Source: Salarchaeum japonicum_A
GTDB taxonomy: Archaea; Halobacteriota; Halobacteria; Halobacteriales; Halobacteriaceae
Direction: 5' to 3'
NCBI RefSeq assembly: GCF_049705945.1
Contig: NZ_JBNAMV010000004.1
Span: 992,001-1,056,000, forward strand
DNA length: 64,000 bases
Position numbers and translations under genes: made by a program. Positions within the stretch are counted from its first letter, which is position 1, and every line of letters begins with the position of its first letter. The notes beneath the pieces are model-generated. The model saw only the letters and a program-made list of their open reading frames with translations, made no database searches and was not told the origin of the DNA. Positions 9,269 to 17,597 of the stretch are shown here, in pieces.

Positions 9269-9322
9269 ATCCGAAACCCGACCTCGAAGAACTAAAACCC
9301 CGTACACGTCGGGCGCGTAACC

Positions 9323-9330
9323 GTTTTGCC
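9323..9330 (+). promoter_or_regulatory. Box A of the nicotinamidase-like gene
   Basis: CGTTTTGCC, with TTTT at 9324-9327, lies 27 nt before the ATG at 9353. It fixes that ATG rather than one nine codons upstream. Confidence 0.5.
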
Positions 9331-9352
9331 GGCCGCGGGAGACACCCCGCAC

Positions 9353-9919
9353 ATGGAGTTCGACCCCGACCGAACCGCGCTGGTCGTCGTGGACATGCAG
9401 AACGGGTTCTGTCACCCCGAGGGAAGCCTGTACGCGCCCGCGAGCGGTGACGCCGTCGCCCCCGTCGCCGGTCTCGCGGAGCGCGCTCGCGACGCCGGCG
9501 TCCGCGTCGTCTACACCCGGGACGTCCATCCGCCCGGCCAGTTCGACGACACCCACTACTACGACGAGTTCGAGCGCTGGGGCGAGCACGTCGTCGAGGG
9601 CTCCTGGGACGCCGAACTCGTCGACGACCTCCCAGACCCCGACCACGTCGTCGAGAAACACACCTACGACGCCTTCCACGAGACCGAACTCGACGGCTGG
9701 CTGAGCGCGCGCGGCATCGACGACTTCCTCGTCTGCGGCACGCTCGCGAACGTCTGCGTCCTCCACACCGCGTCCTCGGCCGGCCTCCGCGACTACCGGC
9801 CCGTCGTCGTCACCGACGCCCTCGGCTACATCGAGGACGACCACAAGGAGTACGCGGTCGAACACGCCGACTGGCTGTTCGGCGAACTCGCGGAACGCGA
9901 CGACATCGACTTCGAATAG
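9353..9919 (+). CDS. Isochorismatase-family cysteine hydrolase, probable nicotinamidase
   Basis: The protein is predicted to hydrolyse nicotinamide to nicotinate and ammonia. At 188 aa it carries the family triad: Asp in VVDMQNGF (residue 14), Lys in VVEKHTYDAF and Cys in GTLANVCVLHT. The cis-peptide-type segment preceding the Cys is typical. A metal-binding-like pair occurs in the segment TRDVHPPGQ. Other members of the superfamily (isochorismatase, N-carbamoylsarcosine amidase) are possible. The nicotinate phosphoribosyltransferase gene 3 kb away makes nicotinamidase the best guess. Confidence 0.8.
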   Translation: MEFDPDRTALVVVDMQNGFCHPEGSLYAPASGDAVAPVAGLAERARDAGVRVVYTRDVHPPGQFDDTHYYDEFERWGEHVVEGSWDAELVDDLPDPDHVVEKHTYDAFHETELDGWLSARGIDDFLVCGTLANVCVLHTASSAGLRDYRPVVVTDALGYIEDDHKEYAVEHADWLFGELAERDDIDFE

Positions 9920-9974
9920 CCCCGCGAACCGACCCGCGCTCCCGCAGTCGAGACAGGGCGCACCGGCCCCCGCG

Positions 9975-10814
9975 TTAGTCGAGGCGGACTGGGTCGTCGG
10001 TCACGTGCAACGTGACGGTCACGTCGTCGCCGACCGCGAAGTCGTGGCCGTCGGCGAACACGAGTTTCGCGCTGAGGGCGTCGCGACCGCAGAAGAGGGA
10101 GAGGCCGGTGGCGGGATGGTCGTTCGCGCGCACGGCGACGCCCGCCCAAGTCACGTCGCGGCCGTCCGGCGTCCCGAGCGGCGTGTCAAGGAGCGTTAGC
10201 GGGCCGTCGCCTCGCGTCTCGTACACGCCGCCGTGGCGGTAGTGAGGGATGCCGCCGTCGAGCGGGCGGCCGTCGTCGCTCCCGAGCGCGGCGAACGTTC
10301 CTGGACTCGGGTGCGCAGGAGTATCGAGCGCGACGTACGTCTCGCCGGTGTCGGCGACGGTACCGGTGCCGTCCCAGGGAACGCCGCGCACGTCGAGGCC
10401 AAGTTCGAGCGGGCGATTGCCGGACGCGCGCACGGGGTCGGCGTCGCGGTCGCGGAAGCCGAGGTGGACGTGGTTGTCGACCCAGGGCGCGAAGAACCCC
10501 GAGCGCACCATCTCGCCGAGCGACTCACCGACCGCGACCTCGTCGCCGACCGCGACGCCGGGGTCGACGTGGAGGATGCGCGCGAGGGCGTCGTCGGTGT
10601 CGACGACGATAAGGTGGTCGTGGTCGCTCGCGTACGGTTTCGGCGGGCAGCGAACGGTGCGAACGTGCGTGACCGTGCCGGCGACGGGGCTGGGCGCGTC
10701 GTTCGTCTCCGGATAGAGGTCGATAGCGCGGCCGGCGTCGTGCGCGGGGTAGGGCGAGTTGTAGAGGGAGAACCGCGGGTAGCGTTCGAGAACGTCGGCC
10801 GGCAGACGGACCAT
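9975..10814 (-). CDS. M23-like (duplicated hybrid motif) protein
   Basis: This 279-aa haloarchaeal protein has an N-terminal half that resembles LytM/M23 endopeptidase domains. His25 lies in PAHDAGRAIDLYP, followed by the hybrid-motif turn APSPVAGTVTHVR and an HVH pair (residues 115-117) in DNHVHLGFRD. The first-ligand spacing (His25 to Asp32) is not canonical for M23. No signal peptide is visible, so it is probably cytoplasmic. The C-terminal half is beta-rich and unrecognised. Archaea have no murein, so the substrate is unknown and the domain may be non-catalytic. The start at 10814 is the first ATG of the frame. Confidence 0.65.
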   Translation of the reverse strand: MVRLPADVLERYPRFSLYNSPYPAHDAGRAIDLYPETNDAPSPVAGTVTHVRTVRCPPKPYASDHDHLIVVDTDDALARILHVDPGVAVGDEVAVGESLGEMVRSGFFAPWVDNHVHLGFRDRDADPVRASGNRPLELGLDVRGVPWDGTGTVADTGETYVALDTPAHPSPGTFAALGSDDGRPLDGGIPHYRHGGVYETRGDGPLTLLDTPLGTPDGRDVTWAGVAVRANDHPATGLSLFCGRDALSAKLVFADGHDFAVGDDVTVTLHVTDDPVRLD

Positions 10815-10864
10815 ACCCGTGGGTTACACCGAGCGCATTTACCCGTGTCGCGCGAAGGGCGGGT

Positions 10865-11545
10865 ATGCGCGTGGTTCGTGGCGTGGCTGACACGCGGACG
10901 AAGGACGGCGAGGTGACGCGACGACTCACGGAACAGGTGGGTGAGTCGGGCGAACCCGCCGTGCGGGTGTGGCGGCCGGAGCGTCAGGTGGCGTTCGGGC
11001 GACGGGACGCTCGCACGGGGGGCTACGAGGCGGCGCGGGAGGCGGCGCGCGAACACGGCTTTGCGTCCGTGGAGCGCAGCGTCGGCGGGCGCGCGGTGGC
11101 GTACACGGGGACGACGGTCGCGTTCGCGCGCGTCGAACCCATCGCGGACATCCGAACAGGGCTGGAGGAGCGCTACGAGGCGATGGTGTCGGACGTGCAG
11201 CGGGCGTGCTGGCGACTAGGTGCACCCGCGCAGCGCGGCGAGCCCCCGGAGTCGTTCTGTCCGGGCGCGTACAGCCTCCAGTACCGGGGGAAGCTCGCGG
11301 GCGTCGCACAACGCGTCACGTCGAACGCCGCGCTCGTCTCCGGCGTGCTCGTGGTCGAGGACCACCGCGAAATCGGGCGCGTGCTGGACGACGTGTACGG
11401 CGCGCTCGGCGTGCCGTTCGACCCGCAGTCGGTCGGGAGTCTGGAGCGCGCCGGCGCGACCACCGACCCCGTCGAGGTGCTCTCCGAACTCGAAACGGCG
11501 CTCGCGGGCGAGACGTATCGAACAGAGAGCGTCCGTCAGACTTAG
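10865..11545 (+). CDS. lplA: Lipoate--protein ligase family protein
   Basis: The protein (226 aa) belongs to the biotin/lipoate A/B ligase fold and is predicted to attach scavenged lipoate to E2 or GcvH lipoyl domains. The signature segment RSVGGRAVAYTG (about residues 76-87) corresponds to the RRxGGGxV motif. The catalytic-type Lys lies in YRGKLAGVAQRV. It is shorter than E. coli LplA and lacks its large C-terminal accessory domain. It precedes pyrC by 24 bp and may be cotranscribed with it. Together with LipA at 45889 and the E2 gene at 49125, the window holds both scavenging and synthesis routes for lipoate. Confidence 0.85.
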   Translation: MRVVRGVADTRTKDGEVTRRLTEQVGESGEPAVRVWRPERQVAFGRRDARTGGYEAAREAAREHGFASVERSVGGRAVAYTGTTVAFARVEPIADIRTGLEERYEAMVSDVQRACWRLGAPAQRGEPPESFCPGAYSLQYRGKLAGVAQRVTSNAALVSGVLVVEDHREIGRVLDDVYGALGVPFDPQSVGSLERAGATTDPVEVLSELETALAGETYRTESVRQT

Positions 11546-11569
11546 GCCCGTACTCGCCGCACTCGACGT

Positions 11570-12877
11570 ATGCGCGTGATTCGGGACGCGGCGCTCGCGG
11601 ACGGCCGACGGGCCGACGTTCGACTCGACGGCGACCGCATCGACGCCGTGGGCGACGACCTGGACGGCGAACTGCTCGTGGACGCCGGCGGAAAGCTCCT
11701 CCTGCCGGGGATGATAGACGTGCACGTCCACTTCCGCCAGCCGGGCGCGAGCCACAAGGAGACCTGGACGACCGGAAGCCGCTCAGCGGCCGCGGGCGGC
11801 GTCACCACGGTCGTGGACCAGCCGAACACGAGCCCGCCGACGGTGACGGGCGCGGCGTTCGACGAGAAGGACGAACTCGCGAGCGCGTCGCTCGTGGACT
11901 ACGGCATCAACGGCGGCGTCACCGAGAACTGGGACCCGGACTCGCTGTTCGGGAAGCCGCTGTTCGCGCTGGGCGAGGTGTTCCTCGCGGACTCCACCGG
12001 AAACATGGGTATCGACGCTGAGCTGTTCGCGGCGGCGGTGGAGCGCGCGGCCAACGAGAACGTACCCGTTACGGTGCACGCGGAGGACGCCGACCTGTTC
12101 GACGAGTCGGTGCTGCCCCGCAACACCGGAGACGCGAGCGCTAGCGAGGCGGGAGGAGGCGGACGAACCGACGCGGACGCGTGGAGCGCGTACCGAACCG
12201 CCGAGGCCGAGGAGGCGGCAGTGGAGCGCGCGGTGGAAGTCGCGGACGGGTCGGGCGCGCAGGTACACATCGCGCACACGAGTACGCCGGAGGGCGTGGA
12301 CGCGGCGCGCGCGGGCGGCGCGACCTGCGAGGTGACGCCCCACCACCTCTTTCTCTCCCGGGACGACCTCCCCGACCTCGGTACGTTCGGGCGGATGAAC
12401 CCGCCGCTTCGCTCCGAGGAGAGGAGGAAAGCCGTGTTCGAGCGGCTTCGGGAGGGCGCGGTGGACGTGGTGGCGACCGACCACGCGCCCCACACGCGCG
12501 AGGAGAAGGACGCGAGCATCTGGGACGCGCCCTCCGGCGTGCCGGGCGTCGAGACCGCGCTCCCGCTCCTCCTGAACGCGGCGCGCGAGGGCGAGTTGTC
12601 CTACGAGCGCGTGCGGGACGTGACCGCCGCGAACCCCGCAGAAATCTTCGACCTCCCGCGGAAGGGACGCATCGAAGCGGGACGGGACGCCGACCTCGTG
12701 CTCGTCGACACCGAGAACGCCCGGAAGATTCGGGGAGATGAGTTGCACTCGAAGTGCGGATGGACGCCGTTCGAGGGCTTCGCGGGCGTGTTCCCGGAGT
12801 GGACGATGGTTCGTGGCGAGTTCGCCTACCGCGACGGGGAGTTCGGGAGTGCGTGCGGCGAGAACGTGCGACGGTAA
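11570..12877 (+). CDS. pyrC: Dihydroorotase
   Basis: This amidohydrolase-fold zinc enzyme interconverts carbamoyl-aspartate and dihydroorotate in de novo pyrimidine synthesis. The 435-aa protein has the metal-binding motif DVHVHFRQPG (His52, His54), further ligands in VTVHAEDAD and VHIAHTSTP, and the catalytic Asp in ATDHAPHT. This is a class I DHOase pattern. An acidic Gly/Ser-rich insertion lies around residues 185-205. It starts 24 bp after lplA and is followed closely by the small gene at 12910. The next enzyme of the pathway, PyrD, is at 34042. Confidence 0.95.
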   Translation: MRVIRDAALADGRRADVRLDGDRIDAVGDDLDGELLVDAGGKLLLPGMIDVHVHFRQPGASHKETWTTGSRSAAAGGVTTVVDQPNTSPPTVTGAAFDEKDELASASLVDYGINGGVTENWDPDSLFGKPLFALGEVFLADSTGNMGIDAELFAAAVERAANENVPVTVHAEDADLFDESVLPRNTGDASASEAGGGGRTDADAWSAYRTAEAEEAAVERAVEVADGSGAQVHIAHTSTPEGVDAARAGGATCEVTPHHLFLSRDDLPDLGTFGRMNPPLRSEERRKAVFERLREGAVDVVATDHAPHTREEKDASIWDAPSGVPGVETALPLLLNAAREGELSYERVRDVTAANPAEIFDLPRKGRIEAGRDADLVLVDTENARKIRGDELHSKCGWTPFEGFAGVFPEWTMVRGEFAYRDGEFGSACGENVRR

Positions 12878-12909
12878 CGTTTTTCGGCGCGGCACGCGCC
12901 CATTCTAGT

Positions 12910-13383
12910 ATGAGCGAGGACACGACGGACCCGCGGGCGGGTGCGTGGGCGGCGACGGTCGAGGACATGGCGGCGACCGCTGACGCCTACGTTGACGCCG
13001 GCTGGGAGACGTACGAGATAGAGCCGGGTGACACGACCCTGCTGGCGACCGAGCCCGAGGAGCGCGCCGACCTCGACGTGGTCGTCACCGGCCCGGACTA
13101 CGAGACGATTACGGACCTCATCGAGGACGGCGTCTCCTTCACCGAGTACGAGGTGCTCACCGCGACCGAGGCGGGGACGGTGTACGTCGTCGTCGTGATG
13201 GAAGACCCCGAGCGCGAGGTCGCGCTGTTGTTCGCGGGAATGTACGCCGAGGACGACGCCGAGGACGCCGTGGATGCCGCGCAGGACCGCGGCGAGTTCG
13301 TCGTTCACCTCCGTGGACTGGAGGAAGAGCCGGTGGAGTTCGTGTACGAGGACCCCGGGTTGTTCGCGGGCCGCGACGAGTAG
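12910..13383 (+). CDS. Conserved haloarchaeal acidic protein, function unknown
   Basis: This soluble, very acidic 157-aa protein has no transmembrane segment or recognised catalytic motif. It contains a run of alternating hydrophobic strands (TVYVVVVMEDP, VALLFAGMY) consistent with an alpha/beta fold. It resembles a family of unknown function restricted to haloarchaea (possibly DUF7529; identification uncertain). It starts 32 bp after pyrC. Its last 79 bp overlap the 3' end of the convergent membrane-protein gene, so the two C-termini are encoded on opposite strands of the same DNA. Confidence 0.75.
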   Translation: MSEDTTDPRAGAWAATVEDMAATADAYVDAGWETYEIEPGDTTLLATEPEERADLDVVVTGPDYETITDLIEDGVSFTEYEVLTATEAGTVYVVVVMEDPEREVALLFAGMYAEDDAEDAVDAAQDRGEFVVHLRGLEEEPVEFVYEDPGLFAGRDE

Positions 13384-14102
13384 GGCGGGTTCTGTTTTGC
13401 GGCGCGGTAGTAGTGGAGGTAGACGACGTGCATGAACGCGGACGCGAGCACCGCGGCCGCGCCGGCGGCGAGCGCGCACGGCGTCACCGCGAAGGCTGCG
13501 TCACGGGGGAAGGCGTCGGAGAGCAGGAGGAACGCGACCGCTGGCGGGAGCGTGACGGCGACGCGAGCGACACCGAACGCGAACGCGTCGCCGGTGTGTT
13601 CGTCGACGAACTCCCAACTGGTGCGGAGGGCGGTCGCGCCGCCGACGTCGTCCACGACGACCGCGGCGGAGACGAACTGCAGGAAGAACGCTGCGACGAG
13701 TACGGCGAAGACGAACACGATGAGCGCGATGACGTTGAGAAGTGGGACGAACAGGAGGAAGACGAGCGCGACGACCGCGGCGACGCCGAACGCGACGATG
13801 ACGAGGTTCGCGCCGAGCAACTGGGCGACGCGTGCGCCGTACTCCTCGAATGCGGCCGCCAACGGAACTCGACTATCGCGTTCGGCGTCCGCGTACACGA
13901 GCGAGAGCGCGGGAATCGTGAGGAAGGGCGCGACGAACAGCGAGAGGGCTGACCCGACGAGGTTCGCGGCCTGTCCGGACAGCGCGAACCGCGGGACGTT
14001 GAGCGCCTGCACGACGGCGAGGAGGGCGACGACGAGCGCGAACGCGTCGGGTCTGCGCTTCACGAACGCTGCGGCGCGACGGAACGCCGTTCCGAGCGAC
14101 AT
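13305..14102 (-). CDS. Haloarchaeal multi-pass membrane protein
   Basis: The protein has 265 aa with about six predicted membrane helices, for example FALVVALLAVVQAL, IVAFGVAAVVALVFLLFVPLL and VIALIVFVFAVLVAAFF. An amphipathic N-terminus is followed by the helices, and a Ser/Pro/Asn-rich tail ends the protein. It resembles haloarchaeal membrane proteins of unknown function (DUF7847-like, tentative). The ATG at 14102 is chosen because the upstream frame is an Arg/Gly-rich shadow of the next gene. The last 79 nt overlap the convergent gene ending at 13383, and if the tail is shorter in relatives that overlap would shrink. Confidence 0.75.
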   Translation of the reverse strand: MSLGTAFRRAAAFVKRRPDAFALVVALLAVVQALNVPRFALSGQAANLVGSALSLFVAPFLTIPALSLVYADAERDSRVPLAAAFEEYGARVAQLLGANLVIVAFGVAAVVALVFLLFVPLLNVIALIVFVFAVLVAAFFLQFVSAAVVVDDVGGATALRTSWEFVDEHTGDAFAFGVARVAVTLPPAVAFLLLSDAFPRDAAFAVTPCALAAGAAAVLASAFMHVVYLHYYRAAKQNPPYSSRPANNPGSSYTNSTGSSSSPRR

Positions 14103-14143
14103 ACGCGGAAAACACTCCCGAACCCCGAAAAACGGTTGGGTGC

Positions 14144-14791
14144 TCAGTCGGCGGTGGTGAGGTCGCCGCCGCAGTGCGGGCACTCCTCGCCGTGGCGGAG
14201 TTCGTCGCTCGCCTCCCGGACCTCGCGCATGACGCTGGAAATGCGTTCCTCCGCGTCGAGTTCGTCCTCCACGCCGAGGTCCACGCCTTCGACTTCGAGC
14301 AGGAACTTCGCGACCTCGGTGGCCTCGTACATCACGTCGTCCAGTTCGTCCGCGGTGAAGAAGTCGCTCATCGCGCCGTAGAGGAAGGTCGCGCCCGCGG
14401 TCCGGACCTTGTCCTCGAACGCCGAACGCGCCTGATTCACCGCCTGCGGCGTGTACGTGTCCGTCATGAACGGCACGAGTTCGGGGAGGTTCTCGCCGAT
14501 TTTTGTCATCTCCACGCCCGTCTCGGTGCGGAAGTCCGCGCAGAGGCGGGCTATCGCCCACTCGCGGGCCGTGATGTACGTGCGGTCGCGCAGGAATTCG
14601 TTCACGCGCTCGTACTGCGCGCCGTCCATCTTCGTGAACCGGTCGTAGGAGACCACGTCCTCGGGCACGTCCCCGGTGGCGTCGGTGTTCGTGTCCTCGG
14701 GAACGCCGGGAGTGGCGTCCGACTCGGACTCGTCGTCGCGCGCGTCGGCCGGAGCGGCGCGCTCCCCGGCGGGTTCGGCGTCCTCAGTCAT
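14144..14791 (-). CDS. DUF5806-like conserved haloarchaeal protein
   Basis: This 215-aa protein has an acidic, disordered N-terminus (about 45 residues rich in Glu, Asp, Ala and Ser) and a helical core (YDRFTKMDGAQYERVNEFLRD onward). It ends in a short CPHCGG zinc-ribbon-like tail with only one CxxC pair. It appears to be the family annotated as DUF5806; that name is from memory. The function is unknown. The frame continues upstream of the ATG at 14791 through the divergent UspA gene, and that part is a shadow. Confidence 0.75.
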   Translation of the reverse strand: MTEDAEPAGERAAPADARDDESESDATPGVPEDTNTDATGDVPEDVVSYDRFTKMDGAQYERVNEFLRDRTYITAREWAIARLCADFRTETGVEMTKIGENLPELVPFMTDTYTPQAVNQARSAFEDKVRTAGATFLYGAMSDFFTADELDDVMYEATEVAKFLLEVEGVDLGVEDELDAEERISSVMREVREASDELRHGEECPHCGGDLTTAD

Positions 14792-14872
14792 ACTCTCGGA
14801 TAGCGAGTACGGCCGCAAAAGGGTGTCGGGGAGGACGCAACGCTTTACTCGGGAGAGGGCGACGGCCCTGAT

Positions 14873-15241
14873 ATGAAGGTCCTGCTCGGAATCGGCGGTA
14901 GCGAGGACTCCCTGGACGCGCTCTCCAAGACCGCGGAGCGCGCCCGGGAGGCCGGTGACGACCTCACGGTCGCCATCGTGGAGAACCCGGAGAGCGACCG
15001 CACCCCGGACGAAATCGAGGACGCCGTCGAGCGCGTGCTCGACGAGTACGACATCGACGCGTCGGTGCGCCACGTCTCCGGCGACCCCGGAAGTCAGCTC
15101 GTCACCATCGCGGAGTCGGAGGACTTCGACCAGATAGCGCTCGGCGGCGGCGAGCGCAGTCCGATGGGGAAGCTCCGACTCGGCCACATCGCCGAGTTCG
15201 TGCTCCTGAACGCTCACGTCTCCGTCACGCTCGTCCGATGA
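14873..15241 (+). CDS. Universal stress protein (UspA family), short form
   Basis: This is a small alpha/beta nucleotide-fold protein of 122 aa. It starts with the typical strand MKVLLGIGGSEDS and ends with a degenerate GGERSPMGKLRLGHIAEFVLLNAHVSVTLV, which corresponds to the GxxGx9G(S/T) loop but lacks the final Ser/Thr. ATP binding is therefore doubtful. Its stop overlaps the start of the downstream acetyltransferase by 4 nt (ATGA), so the two are translationally coupled. Confidence 0.88.
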   Translation: MKVLLGIGGSEDSLDALSKTAERAREAGDDLTVAIVENPESDRTPDEIEDAVERVLDEYDIDASVRHVSGDPGSQLVTIAESEDFDQIALGGGERSPMGKLRLGHIAEFVLLNAHVSVTLVR

Positions 15242-15756
15242 CCGTAGACGACTACCCCGACACGGCGTCCGGGCCGTTCCCGTCCCCGCCGTCGTCATTC
15301 ACGGACGGCGACGACCGCGATATCGAGGTGCGGGCGTTCGACGACGACACGGACGCGCTCGTCGAGATGTACGTGGACTTCTCGCAGGAGGACCGCGCGC
15401 AGGGCGTGCCGCCCGTCGGCGAGGACCGCGTGCGGGACTGGCTCGACACGCTCACCGGCGAGGGCTACAACGTCGTCGCGTGGCACGACGACCGCGCGGT
15501 CGGCCACGCCACGCTCGTGCCGGACGGCAGCGGCGGATACGAACTCGCCATCTTCGTCCATCAGGACTACCAGGGCGCGGGCATCGGCACTCGCCTCCTT
15601 CGGAACCTCCTCGGGCACGGCGCGGACCAGGGCGTCGAGCGCGTGTGGCTCACCGTCGAGCGCTGGAACCGCGCGGCGGTCGCGCTCTACGAGAAAGTCG
15701 GGTTCGAGACCGTGGACACGGAGAGCTTCGAGCTCGAAATGGCCATCCGGGTCTAA
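15238..15756 (+). CDS. GNAT-family N-acetyltransferase
   Basis: This is a predicted acetyl-CoA-dependent N-acetyltransferase of 172 aa. The core motif A, VHQDYQGAGIGTRLLRNLL, contains the Q/RxxGxG/A acetyl-CoA-binding loop. Motif B (RVWLTVERWNRAAVALYEKVGFE) follows. An extra N-terminal segment of about 25 residues precedes the fold. It is translationally coupled to the UspA gene through an ATGA overlap. Its 3' end overlaps the stop of the convergent USP gene by 4 nt. The substrate is unknown. Confidence 0.88.
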   Translation: MTVDDYPDTASGPFPSPPSSFTDGDDRDIEVRAFDDDTDALVEMYVDFSQEDRAQGVPPVGEDRVRDWLDTLTGEGYNVVAWHDDRAVGHATLVPDGSGGYELAIFVHQDYQGAGIGTRLLRNLLGHGADQGVERVWLTVERWNRAAVALYEKVGFETVDTESFELEMAIRV

Positions 15757-16193
15757 ACGGAGAGGACGGGCTGGCTCGCGTAGAGAAGAACGTACTCAGC
15801 GGCTTTTTCGAGGACGGCGGAACTGTCCTCGCCGGCTTCGCGGGGAACGACGAGGAAGTCCGCGTCGAGGTCGTCGGCGGCGTCGAGAATGACGCTCCCG
15901 GGATGCGTCATCTTCCGCGTCGTGGAGAACCCGAGCGCGATAGACACGTCGAGTGGAACGCGGTCGTCGGCGACAGCGCGGAGGTCTTCCGCGAACGCTT
16001 CCGAGCGGTCGGCGACGGCGTCCTCCGACACCTCGCCGGACTCCACGCGGCGCGACACCTGTTCACCGGCGACGAACAGCGCGTGGAGGGTGGCGTCGTA
16101 CTTCTCGGCGACGGCGACCGCGTACTCGGTGGCGTTGACGGACTCCTGGCCGCCGTCCACGGGAACGAGCACGGTGTCCACGTCGAGAGACAT
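15753..16193 (-). CDS. Universal stress protein (UspA family)
   Basis: This is a 146-aa USP-fold protein. The start at 16193 gives the family-typical MSLDVDTVLVPVDGGQES, and the open frame further upstream overlaps the divergent gene. The C-terminal region DADFLVVPREAGEDSSAVLEKAAEYVLLYASQPVLSV lacks the glycines of the ATP loop. It is divergent from the TIM-barrel gene at 16275 (81-bp gap) and convergent with the GNAT gene. Confidence 0.85.
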   Translation of the reverse strand: MSLDVDTVLVPVDGGQESVNATEYAVAVAEKYDATLHALFVAGEQVSRRVESGEVSEDAVADRSEAFAEDLRAVADDRVPLDVSIALGFSTTRKMTHPGSVILDAADDLDADFLVVPREAGEDSSAVLEKAAEYVLLYASQPVLSV

Positions 16194-16274
16194 ACGCGGA
16201 CGTGCGTCCCGGGGCGGTAAAAAGACTCCGCGCTCCGCAAGCGCTAAGCCACCGGCCGGGAACAATCGGAGTCC

Positions 16275-17060
16275 ATGCGCTCGCTCGACCTCGGATTCAC
16301 TCTCGGCCTGGAGATGTCGTTCGAACCCACGGTTCGCTGGGCCACCAGTGAGGGGTTCGACTTCGTGGAACTCCTCCTCGACGGCCCCTACGCCCGCCAG
16401 CGCGTCGAACCACGAGTCGCGGAGATGGCAAACGCGCTCGACGAACACGGCGTCGGCATCGTGGTTCACTTGCCGTTCAACCCCGACCCGGGGTCGCCGT
16501 TCGCGCCCGTCCGCGAAGGCGTCGTCACGGAACTAGTGGCTGGCATGGACCTCGCCGTCGAACTCGGCGCGACGACCGTCGTCTTCCACCCGTCCTCGGA
16601 CGCGTGGCGTCTCGGCTGGGATGACGCGGAGACCAAGGAGTTCGTCCACGACAGCCTCGACGCGCTCGTGCCCGCGGCGCGCGAACGCGGCCTCGACCCC
16701 TGCCTCGAAAACATCGTTTCGTCGTACTACGACGCCACGACCTTCCCGGAACTCCTCGAACGCTACCCGGAAGCGTCGATGACGTTCGACACGAGCCACG
16801 CCCACCTCGCCGGCATGACGGCCGACGAGATGGGGGAGTTCCTGCGCGAGCACGCCGACCGCGTCCACCACCTCCACCTCGTGGACACGCGCGGGGACAC
16901 GGATGAACACCTGCCGGTCGGGATGGGACGCCTCGACTTCGACCCCGTGTTCGACGCGCTCCGAGCGGTGGAGTGGGACGGGACGGCGACGCTCGAAATC
17001 GGGACGAGCGACCACGACATCATCGCCGTCGGGAAAGGCCGCGTGGAGGCGTACGAGTGA
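16275..17060 (+). CDS. Sugar phosphate isomerase/epimerase family (AP-endonuclease-2 fold) protein
   Basis: This is a TIM-barrel metal enzyme of 261 aa of unknown substrate. Recognisable barrel strands with metal-ligand residues are FVELLLDGP, VVHLPF, VVFHPS, CLENI (Glu), MTFDTSHAHL (Asp and His), HHLHLVDTRGDTDEHLPVG (His) and ATLEIGT (Glu). This order of Glu, Asp/His, His and Glu ligands is typical of the xylose-isomerase-like superfamily, which includes endonuclease IV. The gene is followed after 46 bp by another USP gene. Confidence 0.82.
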   Translation: MRSLDLGFTLGLEMSFEPTVRWATSEGFDFVELLLDGPYARQRVEPRVAEMANALDEHGVGIVVHLPFNPDPGSPFAPVREGVVTELVAGMDLAVELGATTVVFHPSSDAWRLGWDDAETKEFVHDSLDALVPAARERGLDPCLENIVSSYYDATTFPELLERYPEASMTFDTSHAHLAGMTADEMGEFLREHADRVHHLHLVDTRGDTDEHLPVGMGRLDFDPVFDALRAVEWDGTATLEIGTSDHDIIAVGKGRVEAYE

Positions 17061-17106
17061 CGGGGACGCGCCATCATTTATGTCGCAGGCGGGCGAAGCG
17101 CCGAAT

Positions 17107-17550
17107 ATGATAGGGACGGTCGTCATCGCGACGGACGGCTCGGAGAGCGTCGAGCGCGCCGTCGCGGTCGCCTTGGACCTCGCGGAGCGCTTCGACGCGG
17201 ACGTGCACGCGCTCTCCGTCGTGGACGCCGGGGAGGTGGAGAACGCACCCGAAGACCTCCGGGCGGAACTCCGCACCGCACTCACCGATCGCGGCGAGGA
17301 AGCCACCGGACGCGTCGTCGAGCGCGCCGACCACGGCGTCACCACGGCGGTCCGGGAGGGCCGGCCGGCGAACGAGATTCGAGCGTACGCTCGCGAAGTG
17401 GACGCGGACGTGGTCGCGACGGGGACGCGCGGCCGGCACGGCGAGAACCGCTTCCTCGTCGGGTCGGTCGCAGAACGGGTCGTTCGGACGTGTCCGGTGC
17501 CCGTGTTGACGGTGCGGCAGATGGCGAGCGACGAGGTAGCGTCGGGGTAG
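17107..17550 (+). CDS. Universal stress protein (UspA family), ATP-binding type
   Basis: This 147-aa USP has an intact nucleotide loop: ATGTRGRHGENRFLVGSVAERV matches G-x2-G-x9-G-(S/T). It begins with IGTVVIATDGSES. It differs from the two USPs at 14.9 and 15.8 kb, which have lost this loop. The ATG at 17107 is preferred over upstream in-frame codons, which lie inside the preceding gene. Confidence 0.9.
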   Translation: MIGTVVIATDGSESVERAVAVALDLAERFDADVHALSVVDAGEVENAPEDLRAELRTALTDRGEEATGRVVERADHGVTTAVREGRPANEIRAYAREVDADVVATGTRGRHGENRFLVGSVAERVVRTCPVPVLTVRQMASDEVASG

Positions 17551-17597
17551 CGACGCGGTAGCGGCGTCCTTTTCACGCGAGGCGTTCTGGTCGAGGT

